NCBI GenBank assembly: GCA_020061465.1 | Contig: JAGUYG010000038.1 | Span: forward strand, 1 to 64,000 | DNA: 64,000 nucleotides | Direction: 5' to 3' | Source of the DNA: Ignavibacteriales bacterium | GTDB lineage: Bacteria > Bacteroidota > Ignavibacteria > Ignavibacteriales > Ignavibacteriaceae | In this document: piece after piece, positions 8,091-16,963 of the stretch | Numbering within the stretch: position 1 is the first letter of the stretch | Layout of the letters: the number at the start of each line of letters is the position of its first letter | Made by a program: the position numbers and the translations under genes | The notes under the pieces: model-generated | Seen by the model: the letters and a program-made list of their open reading frames with translations, nothing else | Databases searched by the model: none | Told to the model about the DNA's origin: nothing

Positions 8091-10127
8091 ATGAAAAAAA
8101 CGATTTTATTAATACTACTTCCGTTCTTGCTCCTTGCTCAAGAAAAAAGAGCTATAACCGTTGAAGATTTATGGTCGATGAAAAGACTCGGTAACGTAGT
8201 ACTATCACCCGACGGAAAAACTTTTGCAATGACAGTTACTTCATACGATATGGAGGCTAACAAAGGAAACACAGATATATACTTAATGGATGTGTCCAGT
8301 CAGAATTTTCGTGTATTAAAGAATTCAGAAAAGAACGAAACCGAACCGCAATTTTTACCTGACGGAAAGAGAATTTCTTACATTTTCGAAAATCAAGTTT
8401 GGTCGTGCAATATGGACGGTTCGGATGAACAGAAAATTACCGATTTATATACCGGAGTTTCGGGGCACAATTGGTCTAATGACGGTAAGAAGCTTTTATT
8501 CGTCTCTTCGGTTTATCCCGATTGTATTAGTCAGGATTGCAATAAAGAAAGAGATAAAGAAAAGGAGCAAAGCAAAGTTAAAGCAAGCTTATTTACCGAG
8601 TTAATGTACAGGCATTGGAATGCCTGGCGCGGGGAGAAACGCAGTCATTTATTCCTATATGATCTGGACTCTAAAGAATACTATGATCTTACAATATTCG
8701 GCAAGAATGATGTACCGCCGATTGCTCTTGGCAGTGCTAACGATTATAAATTCTCACCTGAAGGTTTGGAAGTAGTCTTTACAATGAACAGTACCGATTT
8801 TATTGCAACAAGTACTAACAACGATATATTCATTCTAAATCTTAAAGATGTGAAGAAGAATGCTAAAAATCCTTTCATTAAGATTAGCGAGAGCAAAGGA
8901 AACGATAACCAGCCGGTTTATTCTCCCGATGGAAAATTCATCGCTTTCTGCTCAATGGAGAGAGAAGGATTTGAATCCGATAAACAGGATATAATCATTT
9001 ATAATCGTAAAACAGGTAGCTTAAAAAATATAACCGAAAGCTTCGAGAATACAGTTGAGGAAATTGTTTGGTCGAATGACTCACAGCATATTTACTTCAC
9101 TGCCCCGAATAAAATAAACAAATCAATCTATACAGTGAATGTTTACTCAGGCAAAGTTACCTTAATACAAGAAAAACATTCCAATAGAAATGTAATGATA
9201 ACGTCGTACGGGAAATCTATTTACTTTAAGCAGCAAAGAACAAATCTGCCTGAAGAAATTTTTTCAAGTACTGCAGACGGAAGATTTTTAACACAGAGAA
9301 CCTCGCTTAACAAAGACTTATTGAGCAGGCTCGAAATGAATCCTGTCGAAACTTTTTGGGCTAAAGGAGCAGAAGGAAAAGATGTGCAGTCAATTTTGAT
9401 TAAACCTCCGTTTTTCGATGCATCAAAAAAATATCCAATGATTTTTCTTATACATGGCGGTCCACAAGGGCACTGGAGCGACGAGTTTCACTACCGTTGG
9501 AACTTGCAGTTTTTTGCTTCAAAAGGATACGTAGTAGTAGCCCCTAATCCAAGAGGCAGTACAGGTTACGGTCAAAAATTTGTTGATGAAATTTCCGGAG
9601 ATTGGGGAGGCAAGGTTTACATCGATCTCATGAATACTTATGATCACGCTGTTGATAATTTTAGTTTTGTTGATAAGAACAACACATTTGCAGCCGGTGC
9701 TTCGTACGGAGGTTATATGATAAATTGGATTGCCGGTCATACTGATCGCTTCAATGCTTTAGTTTCCCATTCAGGAGCTTTCAACCTTGAAAGCAAGTAC
9801 GGAACAACTGAGGAGCTATGGTTCCCCGAGTGGGAATTTGGAGGAACACCGTGGGAAAATAGAGAAGCTTATGAAAAGTGGTCGCCGCACATATACATTC
9901 ACAATGCTAATACTCCTATGCTTATAACACACGGTGCTAACGATTTTAGAGTAACGGTCGATCAATCAATGCAATTGTTTACAGCGCTGCAAAGGCTGGG
10001 TGTTGAAAGTCAATTCTTATATTTCCCGGATGAAACTCATTTTATTACAAAACCACAAAACGCAAGGCTGTGGTGGAATACCATTTTTGATTGGTTTGAA
10101 AAAAATAAAAAAAGGGATATACAATGA
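8091..10127 (+). CDS. Secreted S9-family peptidase (prolyl oligopeptidase/DPP-IV-like)
   Basis: Serine peptidase of 678 residues that probably cleaves oligo- or dipeptides in the periplasm. A signal peptide (MKKTILLILLPFLLLAQ) precedes a beta-propeller with PDGK-type repeats (for example LSPDGKTFA, YSPDGKFIA) over about 25-370. The C-terminal alpha/beta-hydrolase domain contains FLIHGGPQGHW. The catalytic triad is Ser538 in GASYGGY, Asp618 in HGANDFRV and His650 in DETHF. GAGGA lies just upstream of ATG 8091. Its stop overlaps the next ATG as ATGA, so the pair is co-translated. Confidence 0.93.
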   Translation: MKKTILLILLPFLLLAQEKRAITVEDLWSMKRLGNVVLSPDGKTFAMTVTSYDMEANKGNTDIYLMDVSSQNFRVLKNSEKNETEPQFLPDGKRISYIFENQVWSCNMDGSDEQKITDLYTGVSGHNWSNDGKKLLFVSSVYPDCISQDCNKERDKEKEQSKVKASLFTELMYRHWNAWRGEKRSHLFLYDLDSKEYYDLTIFGKNDVPPIALGSANDYKFSPEGLEVVFTMNSTDFIATSTNNDIFILNLKDVKKNAKNPFIKISESKGNDNQPVYSPDGKFIAFCSMEREGFESDKQDIIIYNRKTGSLKNITESFENTVEEIVWSNDSQHIYFTAPNKINKSIYTVNVYSGKVTLIQEKHSNRNVMITSYGKSIYFKQQRTNLPEEIFSSTADGRFLTQRTSLNKDLLSRLEMNPVETFWAKGAEGKDVQSILIKPPFFDASKKYPMIFLIHGGPQGHWSDEFHYRWNLQFFASKGYVVVAPNPRGSTGYGQKFVDEISGDWGGKVYIDLMNTYDHAVDNFSFVDKNNTFAAGASYGGYMINWIAGHTDRFNALVSHSGAFNLESKYGTTEELWFPEWEFGGTPWENREAYEKWSPHIYIHNANTPMLITHGANDFRVTVDQSMQLFTALQRLGVESQFLYFPDETHFITKPQNARLWWNTIFDWFEKNKKRDIQ

Positions 10128-10480
10128 CAGAGAAAGAATTAAACCTTGACGAACTCGATTTTGGCGAGCTTGATAAGCCGGAAGAAAAAGTAAAATACAT
10201 TGAAGAAAACCTCTGGGAAAAACTTGAAAGAGTAGGCAAGAAAATTTCATTTGCAAAAGACATTCTTGCTCTGTTTAACTATATGCGGGATCCGTTGGTT
10301 ACATGGCATAGAAAGGCAATTGTTATAGGCGCATTAGTCTATTTCATATCTCCGATTGATACTATTCCCGATATTGCCCCACTGATTGGATATCTTGACG
10401 ATCTTGGAGTGATTACTGCTCTGTTAAAATTTTTAGGCAGCGAGTTGATTCCTTACTATCAACCGGGTTACAGAGAGTAA
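10124..10480 (+). CDS. YkvA/DUF1232 family small membrane protein
   Basis: A 118-residue protein whose core VIGALVYFISPIDTIPDI then LIGYLDDLGVI is the DUF1232 (YkvA) signature. That module is a short amphipathic or membrane helix pair of unknown biochemical role. The first 55 residues are acidic and charged. The start overlaps the upstream peptidase stop (ATGA), with AAAGGGAT just before it as a ribosome-binding site, so expression is tied to the peptidase. Confidence 0.85.
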   Translation: MTEKELNLDELDFGELDKPEEKVKYIEENLWEKLERVGKKISFAKDILALFNYMRDPLVTWHRKAIVIGALVYFISPIDTIPDIAPLIGYLDDLGVITALLKFLGSELIPYYQPGYRE

Positions 10481-11103
10481 ACTTTTTTGCCGACAGCGTG
10501 ATTGAATTACAAGATAGAAGATTATACAAAAAACTTGAACTCAGATCTCTATCGCTAAGGTGAACGGAATGTAGAGGATGACCATGAAGTAAAAGTTGTA
10601 ACTTCCGAAGAATTGAGATTGTGTAATCAGAATGATCCTTCGGAAAAGTGCTATTGTAATTTTGACTCCGAATGCTTTTTTGAAGGAGCCTACGTTCGGA
10701 GGAAAAATCTAATTTTTTACATTCTGAGGAAAGATTTCTCGATCGAAGACTTCCTCCTGCCTGCAGCAGGCAGGCGAAATGATAAAAGTCATTGTTTTTG
10801 GTCGCCCTCGAGTTTGTTTATTACCTTCAGATTTACATGCTGATACGACGAATCAAATAGCAGGCTGAAAAAAGAGGTTTGAAATTTCGAATTTGTTTTT
10901 TGGTGCTTATTTGTTTTTTGTGATTTGTCCTATGGATCCTTTGGATTTTTTGGAATTTAGTGCCGGTTAAATTTCTCGAAAAGAGTCCTTTCCGAAGTCC
11001 TATGGATCCTTGGAGAACCCTTTGGGTCGGACAAATATGTTTGGTTAGGATTTAATACAATTCTTCTTTTAACAACATTCACCATTATCAAGTAATAAAT
11101 CTT
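10481..11103. repeat. Mosaic of short palindromic repeats in a gene-free gap
   Basis: A gene-free stretch packed with short repeats. ACAAAAAACTTGAACTC (10526-10542) equals the inverted arm of the hairpin element at 18341-18356. GATCCTTCGG (about 10635-10644) recurs twice at 22810-22840. CCTGCCTG/CAGGCAGG flank CAG at 10756-10774. A 21-mer at 10819-10839 is shared with 4753-4773. GGATCC-centred palindromes lie at 10928-10945 and 10998-11014. A 76-codon plus-strand frame at 10613-10843 runs through this repeat DNA and is not credible. TATGTTTG at 11036-11043 resembles a Bacteroidota -7 element for the NUDIX gene. Confidence 0.6.
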
Positions 11104-11634
11104 ATGAACTTCAAACTAATTAAAAGTGAGATACTATTCAGAGGAAAAGTATTCGACCTGCAAGTTGACGAATTAGAATACAATACCGGCAACAGAGGAA
11201 TTAGAGAAATTGCCGTTCATCCGGGAGGAGCAGTGGTTGTTCCGGTTAAGAATGACGGCAAGATTGTAATGGTTCGACAGTTTAGGTATCCGTTCCAAAA
11301 ATTCTTCCTGGAGCTTCCCGCCGGCAAATTGGATAAAGGAGAAGACCCTTTAACATGCGCAGCAAGAGAACTTGAGGAGGAAACGGGTTATTCCACAGGG
11401 GATATTGTTAAACTTGGAAAAATTTCTACTACGCCCGGCTTTTGCACCGAGGTTTTACACATTTACTTAACCCGTAATCTTAAGGAAGGCAGGCATAACA
11501 GGGAAGAGGGAGAGTACGGAATGGAGATATTAGAATTTTCCCCTCAAGAGATTGAAGAAAAAATAATAGGCGGCAATATTATAGATGCTAAAACAATTTG
11601 TGGAATTTTTATGGCTAAAGGATATTTAAGTTGA
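11104..11634 (+). CDS. NUDIX hydrolase, ADP-ribose pyrophosphatase-like
   Basis: Probably hydrolyses ADP-ribose or a related nucleoside diphosphate sugar to AMP plus sugar phosphate. The Nudix box is complete: G74, E80, R88-E89, E92-E93 and G95, in GKLDKGEDPLTCAAREL and EEETGY. The preceding segment MVRQFRYPFQKFFLELPAG is typical of NudF-type enzymes, and the length of 176 residues is usual for that group. The ribosome-binding site is weak. It precedes recN by 145 nt on the same strand. Confidence 0.9.
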   Translation: MNFKLIKSEILFRGKVFDLQVDELEYNTGNRGIREIAVHPGGAVVVPVKNDGKIVMVRQFRYPFQKFFLELPAGKLDKGEDPLTCAARELEEETGYSTGDIVKLGKISTTPGFCTEVLHIYLTRNLKEGRHNREEGEYGMEILEFSPQEIEEKIIGGNIIDAKTICGIFMAKGYLS

Positions 11635-11779
11635 ATTTTGTAATCGAAGAAAGAGAGGACATTGTAATGGAAATTGTAATTAAATCATCAAGTCCAATTG
11701 ACAGTTTTTATCTCCTCCTCCCGTCTTTAAATTGCAGCTAAAACTGCCTAAATTTACCCCGAAAAATCCTGGTGAATAA

Positions 11780-13486
11780 ATGTTAAAATCTCTTCAAGTG
11801 ATAGATTATGCCCTCATTGAGAAAATTGATGTTGAGTTCGGTGCGGGGTTAAACATCATTACAGGCGAGACAGGTGCGGGCAAATCAATACTAATTGACG
11901 CAATGGGATTAATATTAGGCGATAGAGCTTCAACCGAAGTAGTAAGGAAAGGTGCTGCAAAATCAATCGTTGAAGGTATTTTTGAAGTTGAATCTAACAA
12001 AAAAGTTAAAGCGCTGCTTGAAGAGAATGAAATTGAATTTTATCCCGAGCTAATAATCAGAAGAGAAATTTCCGCAAAAGGAACCAACCGCTGCTTTATA
12101 AATGATACTCCCGTTCCTCTCACATTAATTAAAGACGCCGGAAAACTGCTTGTTGATCTGCATGGACAGCATGAACACCAATCTCTTCTTCGAAACGAAA
12201 CACACATAGAGTTTTTAGATGAATTCGGAAATCTTTCAATCGATTTGGAGAATTACCGCAAGATTTTTTCTGAATTAAAAGCTTCAATTAATGAACTCAA
12301 AACTTTAAAGGAAAAAGAAATTTCTCTCAAAGAGAAAAAAGATCTTTATGCATTTCAAATAAATGAGATTGATGCCGTTTCGCCTGCAGTGGATGAAGAA
12401 GAAAAACTTTTAGACGAACTTAAGGTGCTGGAAAATTCAGAGAAGCTCATGGCTTTAACCTCGGATGTTTATCAGGAATTATACGAAACGGAAAGTTCTT
12501 TGTATGATTCACTTGCCAAAATAAAAAGCAAGCTTGAAGAGCTTACCGAAATCGACAAATCTTTTGAAGACGTTAACAGTGAATGTGAATCTGCTTTAAC
12601 ATTAATAAAAGATATAGCTGTATTCGTCCGCAGTTATAACGAAAAGATTGACCTCGAACCTGCTTACACAGAAGAAATAAGAGAAAGATTAGGCAGCATA
12701 AGCATGCTAAAGAAAAAATACGGCGGATCCATTAAATCGGTAATTGAGTATCGAAAGAAAATAGGTGCTGAATTTGAGCTTGCAGAAAATTATGCCGATA
12801 GCATATTGAAACTCAAAGAGGAAATTAAACAATTGAGAATTAAATGCGGCAAATTAGCCCAAACGCTATCCGAAAAAAGGAAAAAGATTTTACAGACAGT
12901 TCAAAAAGAGGTAAAAAAAGTTTTGTCGGTTTTAGGTATACCCGATTCTATTTTTGAGGTAAGAATTACACAAACTTCCGCTGAAACCGATGATGAGCTT
13001 TATGTTATATGTAACAATAAAAATTTTGCAGCGGGACTTAACGGTATTGATGAGGTTGAATTTTATATCTCAACAAACTTGGGTGAAGATCCGAAGCCTT
13101 TGTCCAAAGTTGCATCCGGCGGCGAAGTATCAAGAATAATGCTTTCGCTTAAATCTATACTTGCAAAGAACGATAAGCTTCCGCTGCTTATCTTTGATGA
13201 AATTGATACGGGCGTAAGCGGACGTATAGCAGCTAAAGTAGGTGAAGCTTTAAAATCTTTAGCATCCTATCATCAAATAATTGCAATTACACATCTGCCG
13301 CAAATTGCGGGCTTGGGCGATCTTCATTATTCAGTTGAGAAAATAACATCCGGTAATAGAGTAATAAGCACTATTAAAAAATTGAACGATAAAGAACGCA
13401 TGCAGGAAATTGCCAAATTAATCAGCGGCGAAGCCGTTACTCAAACAAGCCTTGAAGGGGCAAAAGAGCTGCTCAAAAAAGGCTGA
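11780..13486 (+). CDS. recN: DNA repair protein RecN
   Basis: SMC-like ATPase acting in double-strand break repair. Walker A is GETGAGKS (residues 29-36), followed by the long central coiled coil (about 150-400). The ABC signature is SKVASGGEVSRIMLSLKSI and Walker B is LLIFDEIDTGVSGRIAAKV. The segment AITHLPQIAGLGDLHYSVEK is strongly RecN-like, and 568 residues is normal. GGTGA lies 5 nt before ATG 11780. Regulation is not evident; no LexA box was recognised. Confidence 0.96.
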   Translation: MLKSLQVIDYALIEKIDVEFGAGLNIITGETGAGKSILIDAMGLILGDRASTEVVRKGAAKSIVEGIFEVESNKKVKALLEENEIEFYPELIIRREISAKGTNRCFINDTPVPLTLIKDAGKLLVDLHGQHEHQSLLRNETHIEFLDEFGNLSIDLENYRKIFSELKASINELKTLKEKEISLKEKKDLYAFQINEIDAVSPAVDEEEKLLDELKVLENSEKLMALTSDVYQELYETESSLYDSLAKIKSKLEELTEIDKSFEDVNSECESALTLIKDIAVFVRSYNEKIDLEPAYTEEIRERLGSISMLKKKYGGSIKSVIEYRKKIGAEFELAENYADSILKLKEEIKQLRIKCGKLAQTLSEKRKKILQTVQKEVKKVLSVLGIPDSIFEVRITQTSAETDDELYVICNNKNFAAGLNGIDEVEFYISTNLGEDPKPLSKVASGGEVSRIMLSLKSILAKNDKLPLLIFDEIDTGVSGRIAAKVGEALKSLASYHQIIAITHLPQIAGLGDLHYSVEKITSGNRVISTIKKLNDKERMQEIAKLISGEAVTQTSLEGAKELLKKG

Positions 13487-13619
13487 TTTACTTTCATTAA
13501 ATGTGATTCGGGTAAGAATGATTAAAAGTATTATTTACATCTTACCAATGATTTCACTATTTTTCCGTCAGAAATTTGCGTTACAAATAATCCAATTCAT
13601 TAACAATCGGGAGAGTTCC

Positions 13620-14498
13620 ATGAAAAAAGCATGGCTCTTTATATTGGTCATTTTGTTTGGTATTCAGGGATATGCTCAAGTGGGGGATAGATTCAACTTC
13701 CTCAAAGAGTCCGAAGCCGAAAATTACGCGAAGCCGCTGGCTACAACTCTAGGTACCGCACTGCATTCCGGTACTTATCACTCGGCAGATATACCGGACC
13801 TTTTTGGCTTTTCTATTAGCTTCAAGGGGATGTTCATTTTTGTTCCTGACGACCAAACTTCCTTTACTCCAAATCTTCCGCAAGGTTACACTGCAAAAGA
13901 AAAAACCGCTACTATTTACGGCGATAGAGGCGGTGCCTATGCCGGACCAAACGGATATATAACTTATCCGCCCGGCATTAATGAAACTTCAATTCCTTTT
14001 GTGATGCCTCAAATTACTGCCAGCTTATTGGGTACTGAAGTTTTATTGAGATTTGTTCCCAAAATTTCGGTCGGCGAAAGAGATATTGATTTTTTAGGAA
14101 TTGGTGTGAGACATAAAATCAGCCGTTACATTCCTTTAGTTCCGCTTGATTTTGCGGCACAGATACTCTATCATAGATTCACAATTACCGATCTTGTTGA
14201 ATCGAAAAACCTTGCGTTTAACGTTCACGCAAGTAAAACTTTCGGAATAGTGACTGCTTATGGCGGACTGCAATTGGAATCCTCCAGTATCGATTTGGAA
14301 TACTCAATTAAAGGAGATCCAGACAGCGGCGATCCGGAATTGCAAAAAGATAAGGACGTTAAACTTTCGCTCGATGGGAAAAATAAATTTAGGTTTACTT
14401 TAGGTGCGGCAGCTAAGCTTGGGTTCTTCGTATTAAATGCCGACCTCAATTTGGGCAGTCAAACTGTTGCAGGCTTTGGTTTATCATTTGAATTTTAG
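13620..14498 (+). CDS. DUF6588-like secreted outer-membrane protein
   Basis: Starts at ATG 13620, behind GGGAGAG, with a clear signal peptide (MKKAWLFILVILFGIQGYAQ). The open frame extends upstream to 13452 into recN, but that extension has no ribosome-binding site. The mature part begins with a sequence resembling the DUF6588 family (AENYAKPLATTLGTAL then HSGTYHSA), and the C-terminus ends in alternating strands with a final Phe (GFGLSFEF), as in outer-membrane barrels. It is followed at 12 and 34 nt by two paralogous lipoprotein genes and a terminator, forming a three-gene envelope cassette. The function is unknown. Confidence 0.8.
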   Translation: MKKAWLFILVILFGIQGYAQVGDRFNFLKESEAENYAKPLATTLGTALHSGTYHSADIPDLFGFSISFKGMFIFVPDDQTSFTPNLPQGYTAKEKTATIYGDRGGAYAGPNGYITYPPGINETSIPFVMPQITASLLGTEVLLRFVPKISVGERDIDFLGIGVRHKISRYIPLVPLDFAAQILYHRFTITDLVESKNLAFNVHASKTFGIVTAYGGLQLESSSIDLEYSIKGDPDSGDPELQKDKDVKLSLDGKNKFRFTLGAAAKLGFFVLNADLNLGSQTVAGFGLSFEF

Positions 14499-14510
14499 AA
14501 AGGGATAACA

Positions 14511-15059
14511 ATGAAAAAATATTTTTCAATCATCGTTTTAACACCGTTCCTATTATACATTCTCTCGGTGAACGGCTGCATTCTTGATGCATTCAATACC
14601 TTCTTTGTGAATATTCCTTACAGCATCAATATTAGTACTTCGGGCGTATTAAGCACAATCTCTGAATCAAAATCATTTTGTTTGGATGAATCTAAAACTT
14701 ATGAGGATTATAAAGATGATATAAAATCTATTAAGCTGATAAGAATAACATTCAGACCAACATTTGTAGATCCTAGTAACCTGAGTGGCGACGTAACGGT
14801 GAATGTAATGACTTCCACCGGCACTATGTTGTTTACTCATACTCTAAACAATGTAGCAGTTTCAAATTATTTACCCCCAAATGCACCGTATGAATTAGAG
14901 TTATCTCCAGGCGTATTCGATGGTGTGAACAATTACCTTGAGGGAGGCGGGCGCTGCTTTAGAGCTGAGTTGATAGTAAATAATATTGTACCGGCTGTCG
15001 GAACAAAAACATTAGAAGCTTCCATCGATATTGTGTTTGAAGCTGAAACCGAACCTTAG
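14511..15059 (+). CDS. Lipoprotein, paralogue of the next gene
   Basis: A 182-residue predicted lipoprotein with a hydrophobic signal and lipobox Cys23 (SVNGC). The body has two further cysteines, C57 in FCLDES and C149 in RCFRAEL, likely one disulphide. It aligns along its whole length with the next protein: NIPYSINISTSGV versus NIPIKMELTVSGM, YEDYKDDIKSIKLIRI versus YDEYKNKIESIKYVKA, and the same end, IDIVFEAETEP versus IDILFEADVKP. No family is recognised; the beta-rich pattern suggests a small periplasmic or surface domain. Confidence 0.8.
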   Translation: MKKYFSIIVLTPFLLYILSVNGCILDAFNTFFVNIPYSINISTSGVLSTISESKSFCLDESKTYEDYKDDIKSIKLIRITFRPTFVDPSNLSGDVTVNVMTSTGTMLFTHTLNNVAVSNYLPPNAPYELELSPGVFDGVNNYLEGGGRCFRAELIVNNIVPAVGTKTLEASIDIVFEAETEP

Positions 15060-15093
15060 CAGTTTAAATTTTATCTTAGAAAGCTGATATTTT

Positions 15094-15633
15094 ATGAAAC
15101 AGAAAAATAATTTCTTACTGTTGATTGGCTCACTGATAGTCTTAACTTTTCCGAGTTGTGATTCGGTAGAGAGCAACTTTCCCGTTAATATTCCTATTAA
15201 GATGGAGCTGACTGTAAGCGGGATGAGTACCTCTGCGAATGCGACCGGTACTTATTGTTTGGAAGGCACTTCAACGTACGATGAGTATAAAAACAAGATA
15301 GAATCGATCAAGTATGTTAAAGCTTCATATCGAACTGTGAACGTAACCCCGCAAGGTTTGCAGGGCAACATAAAGATAACAGTAAAAGATCAAGCCGGAA
15401 ATGTTTTATTTAACCAAGATATTTTGGGTGTTGTAATAATCGATTACAAGAATTCTCCATACGAAATAACACTCTCTCAGAACGAAATAAATACTATAAA
15501 CGAGTACATTTCTTCCTTAGGCAGCAATTGCTTTGAAGCTACGCTGCTTGTTGATAATATTTCCGGAGGAGATCCACCGTATGAAGTTAAAGGGGCAATC
15601 GACATATTGTTTGAAGCGGATGTTAAACCCTAA
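15094..15633 (+). CDS. Lipoprotein, tandem duplicate of the preceding gene
   Basis: A 179-residue predicted lipoprotein with lipobox Cys22 (TFPSC). Its conserved cysteine pair C55 and C146 aligns with that of the neighbour. The two copies have diverged to perhaps 35-40% identity by eye, so the duplication is old. It is the last gene of the cassette starting at 13620 and is followed 20 nt later by a strong intrinsic terminator. No known family is recognised; a structural partner role with the barrel-like protein is an inference from position only. Confidence 0.8.
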   Translation: MKQKNNFLLLIGSLIVLTFPSCDSVESNFPVNIPIKMELTVSGMSTSANATGTYCLEGTSTYDEYKNKIESIKYVKASYRTVNVTPQGLQGNIKITVKDQAGNVLFNQDILGVVIIDYKNSPYEITLSQNEINTINEYISSLGSNCFEATLLVDNISGGDPPYEVKGAIDILFEADVKP

Positions 15634-15653
15634 TTAATCGATTCAATTATTTA

Positions 15654-15686
15654 AAATCCTTGGAGACTTTACTCCAAGGATTTTTT
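15654..15686 (+). terminator. Intrinsic terminator of the DUF6588/lipoprotein cassette
   Basis: A perfect 12-bp stem, AAATCCTTGGAG (15654-15665) with CTCCAAGGATTT (15672-15683), has a 6-nt loop and runs into TTTTTTATTT. Confidence 0.92.
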
Positions 15687-15801
15687 ATTTACGGATGAAA
15701 TCAAAAGATAAATTTTCCCGGCGTCAGTGCGTCTTTACGGTATAATAAATCATGATGGCGCAAAATTTTTAGAGATCATCATCTTACCAATCGTAATAAC
15801 G

Positions 15802-16932
15802 TTGAAAGAATTAGCCGTCTATATACATATTCCGTTTTGCGATCATAAGTGCATCTACTGCGATTTCTATTCTATTATTACAACCGACAATATCAACCCT
15901 TTTCTAACTGCGTTAAAAAAAGAAATTGAACATTACGCTCAACAATTTTCTCCCGGTAAAAAAGTAATATCAATTTATTTTGGCGGCGGAACTCCATCGT
16001 TGATGAATCCGGAATATATTCATGATATTATCACCGCAGTTAAAAACAATTTTCAGATAACGGGTAATGTTGAAATCACATTGGAAACTAATCCCGGTAC
16101 AGTGAACCCGGAAAAGTTACATGCATTTAAGGAATCGGGTATAAACAGATTAAGCATCGGTATCCAATCTTTCCACGAGGATGAATTAAAATTTTTAACT
16201 CGAATTCACGACAGCGAAACTGCTATCAAAACGGTGAATGATTCATATTTAGCGGGCTTCGAGAATATTAGCATTGATTTAATTTTCAACCTTCCCGGGC
16301 AATCAAAAGAAAAGTGGAAAGAAAATTTACAAAAAGCGGTTTCTTTGCCGATCAAACATATTTCGGCATACAGCTTAATCCTTGAACGGGGAACTATTCT
16401 TAACAAGATGGTTCTTGACGGAAGGGTAAGAATGCAGGATGAAGATTACGATGCCGACTTGTATGAATTAACAATTGATTTTCTTTCCTCAACCGGATTT
16501 AAACAGTACGAAGTATCGAATTTCTGCAGAGAAGGCTATGAATGTATTCATAATAATGCCTATTGGCGGTATAAAGAATATCTTGGCTTTGGAACATCGT
16601 CTCATTCATTCGTTGAAGAAAAGCGATGGTGGAATTATTCAAGCTTAAAAAGATACATCTCTGAAATAGAACAAAACAAATTGGCAGAAGCAGGGTATGA
16701 ATATCTTTCCGACAAAAAAAGATTTTCGGAATACGTTATGCTCGCACTAAGAAGCAGCGGAATTGAAATTGACGATTTGAAGAAAAATTTCGGTGAGGTA
16801 TGGATAAACGAAAAATATCACTATTTTAAAATGTTAATGAATCAAAACCTTGTTACTTTTGATAGGGGTTACATCAGACTGACAAAAAAAGGTTATGCAA
16901 TCTGCGATGAAATTATTGCATCGATCCTTTAA
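15802..16932 (+). CDS. hemW: HemW-like radical SAM heme chaperone
   Basis: Radical SAM protein related to coproporphyrinogen III oxidase. The N-terminal motif YIHIPFCDHKCIYCDFYS carries the CxxxCxxC cluster ligands; HemN has a fourth nearby Cys (CxC) that is absent here, favouring HemW, which delivers heme to cytochromes. Other family segments are ISIYFGGGTPSL, INRLSIGIQSF and HNNAYWRYKEYLGFGTSSHSF in the middle. The frame is open from GTG 15727, but homology starts at about TTG 15802 (LKELAVYIHI); neither has a good ribosome-binding site, so the start is uncertain. The cytochrome c genes in the window fit a heme role. Confidence 0.88.
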   Translation: MKELAVYIHIPFCDHKCIYCDFYSIITTDNINPFLTALKKEIEHYAQQFSPGKKVISIYFGGGTPSLMNPEYIHDIITAVKNNFQITGNVEITLETNPGTVNPEKLHAFKESGINRLSIGIQSFHEDELKFLTRIHDSETAIKTVNDSYLAGFENISIDLIFNLPGQSKEKWKENLQKAVSLPIKHISAYSLILERGTILNKMVLDGRVRMQDEDYDADLYELTIDFLSSTGFKQYEVSNFCREGYECIHNNAYWRYKEYLGFGTSSHSFVEEKRWWNYSSLKRYISEIEQNKLAEAGYEYLSDKKRFSEYVMLALRSSGIEIDDLKKNFGEVWINEKYHYFKMLMNQNLVTFDRGYIRLTKKGYAICDEIIASIL

Positions 16933-16963
16933 TTATGTTTTCTCAAAAAACCAGGATTAATTC

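Noticed and set aside
10613-10843. 76-codon plus-strand frame
   Set aside because: Lies entirely in repeat DNA (contains the CCTGCCTG palindrome and the shared 21-mer), with no ribosome-binding site or family resemblance.
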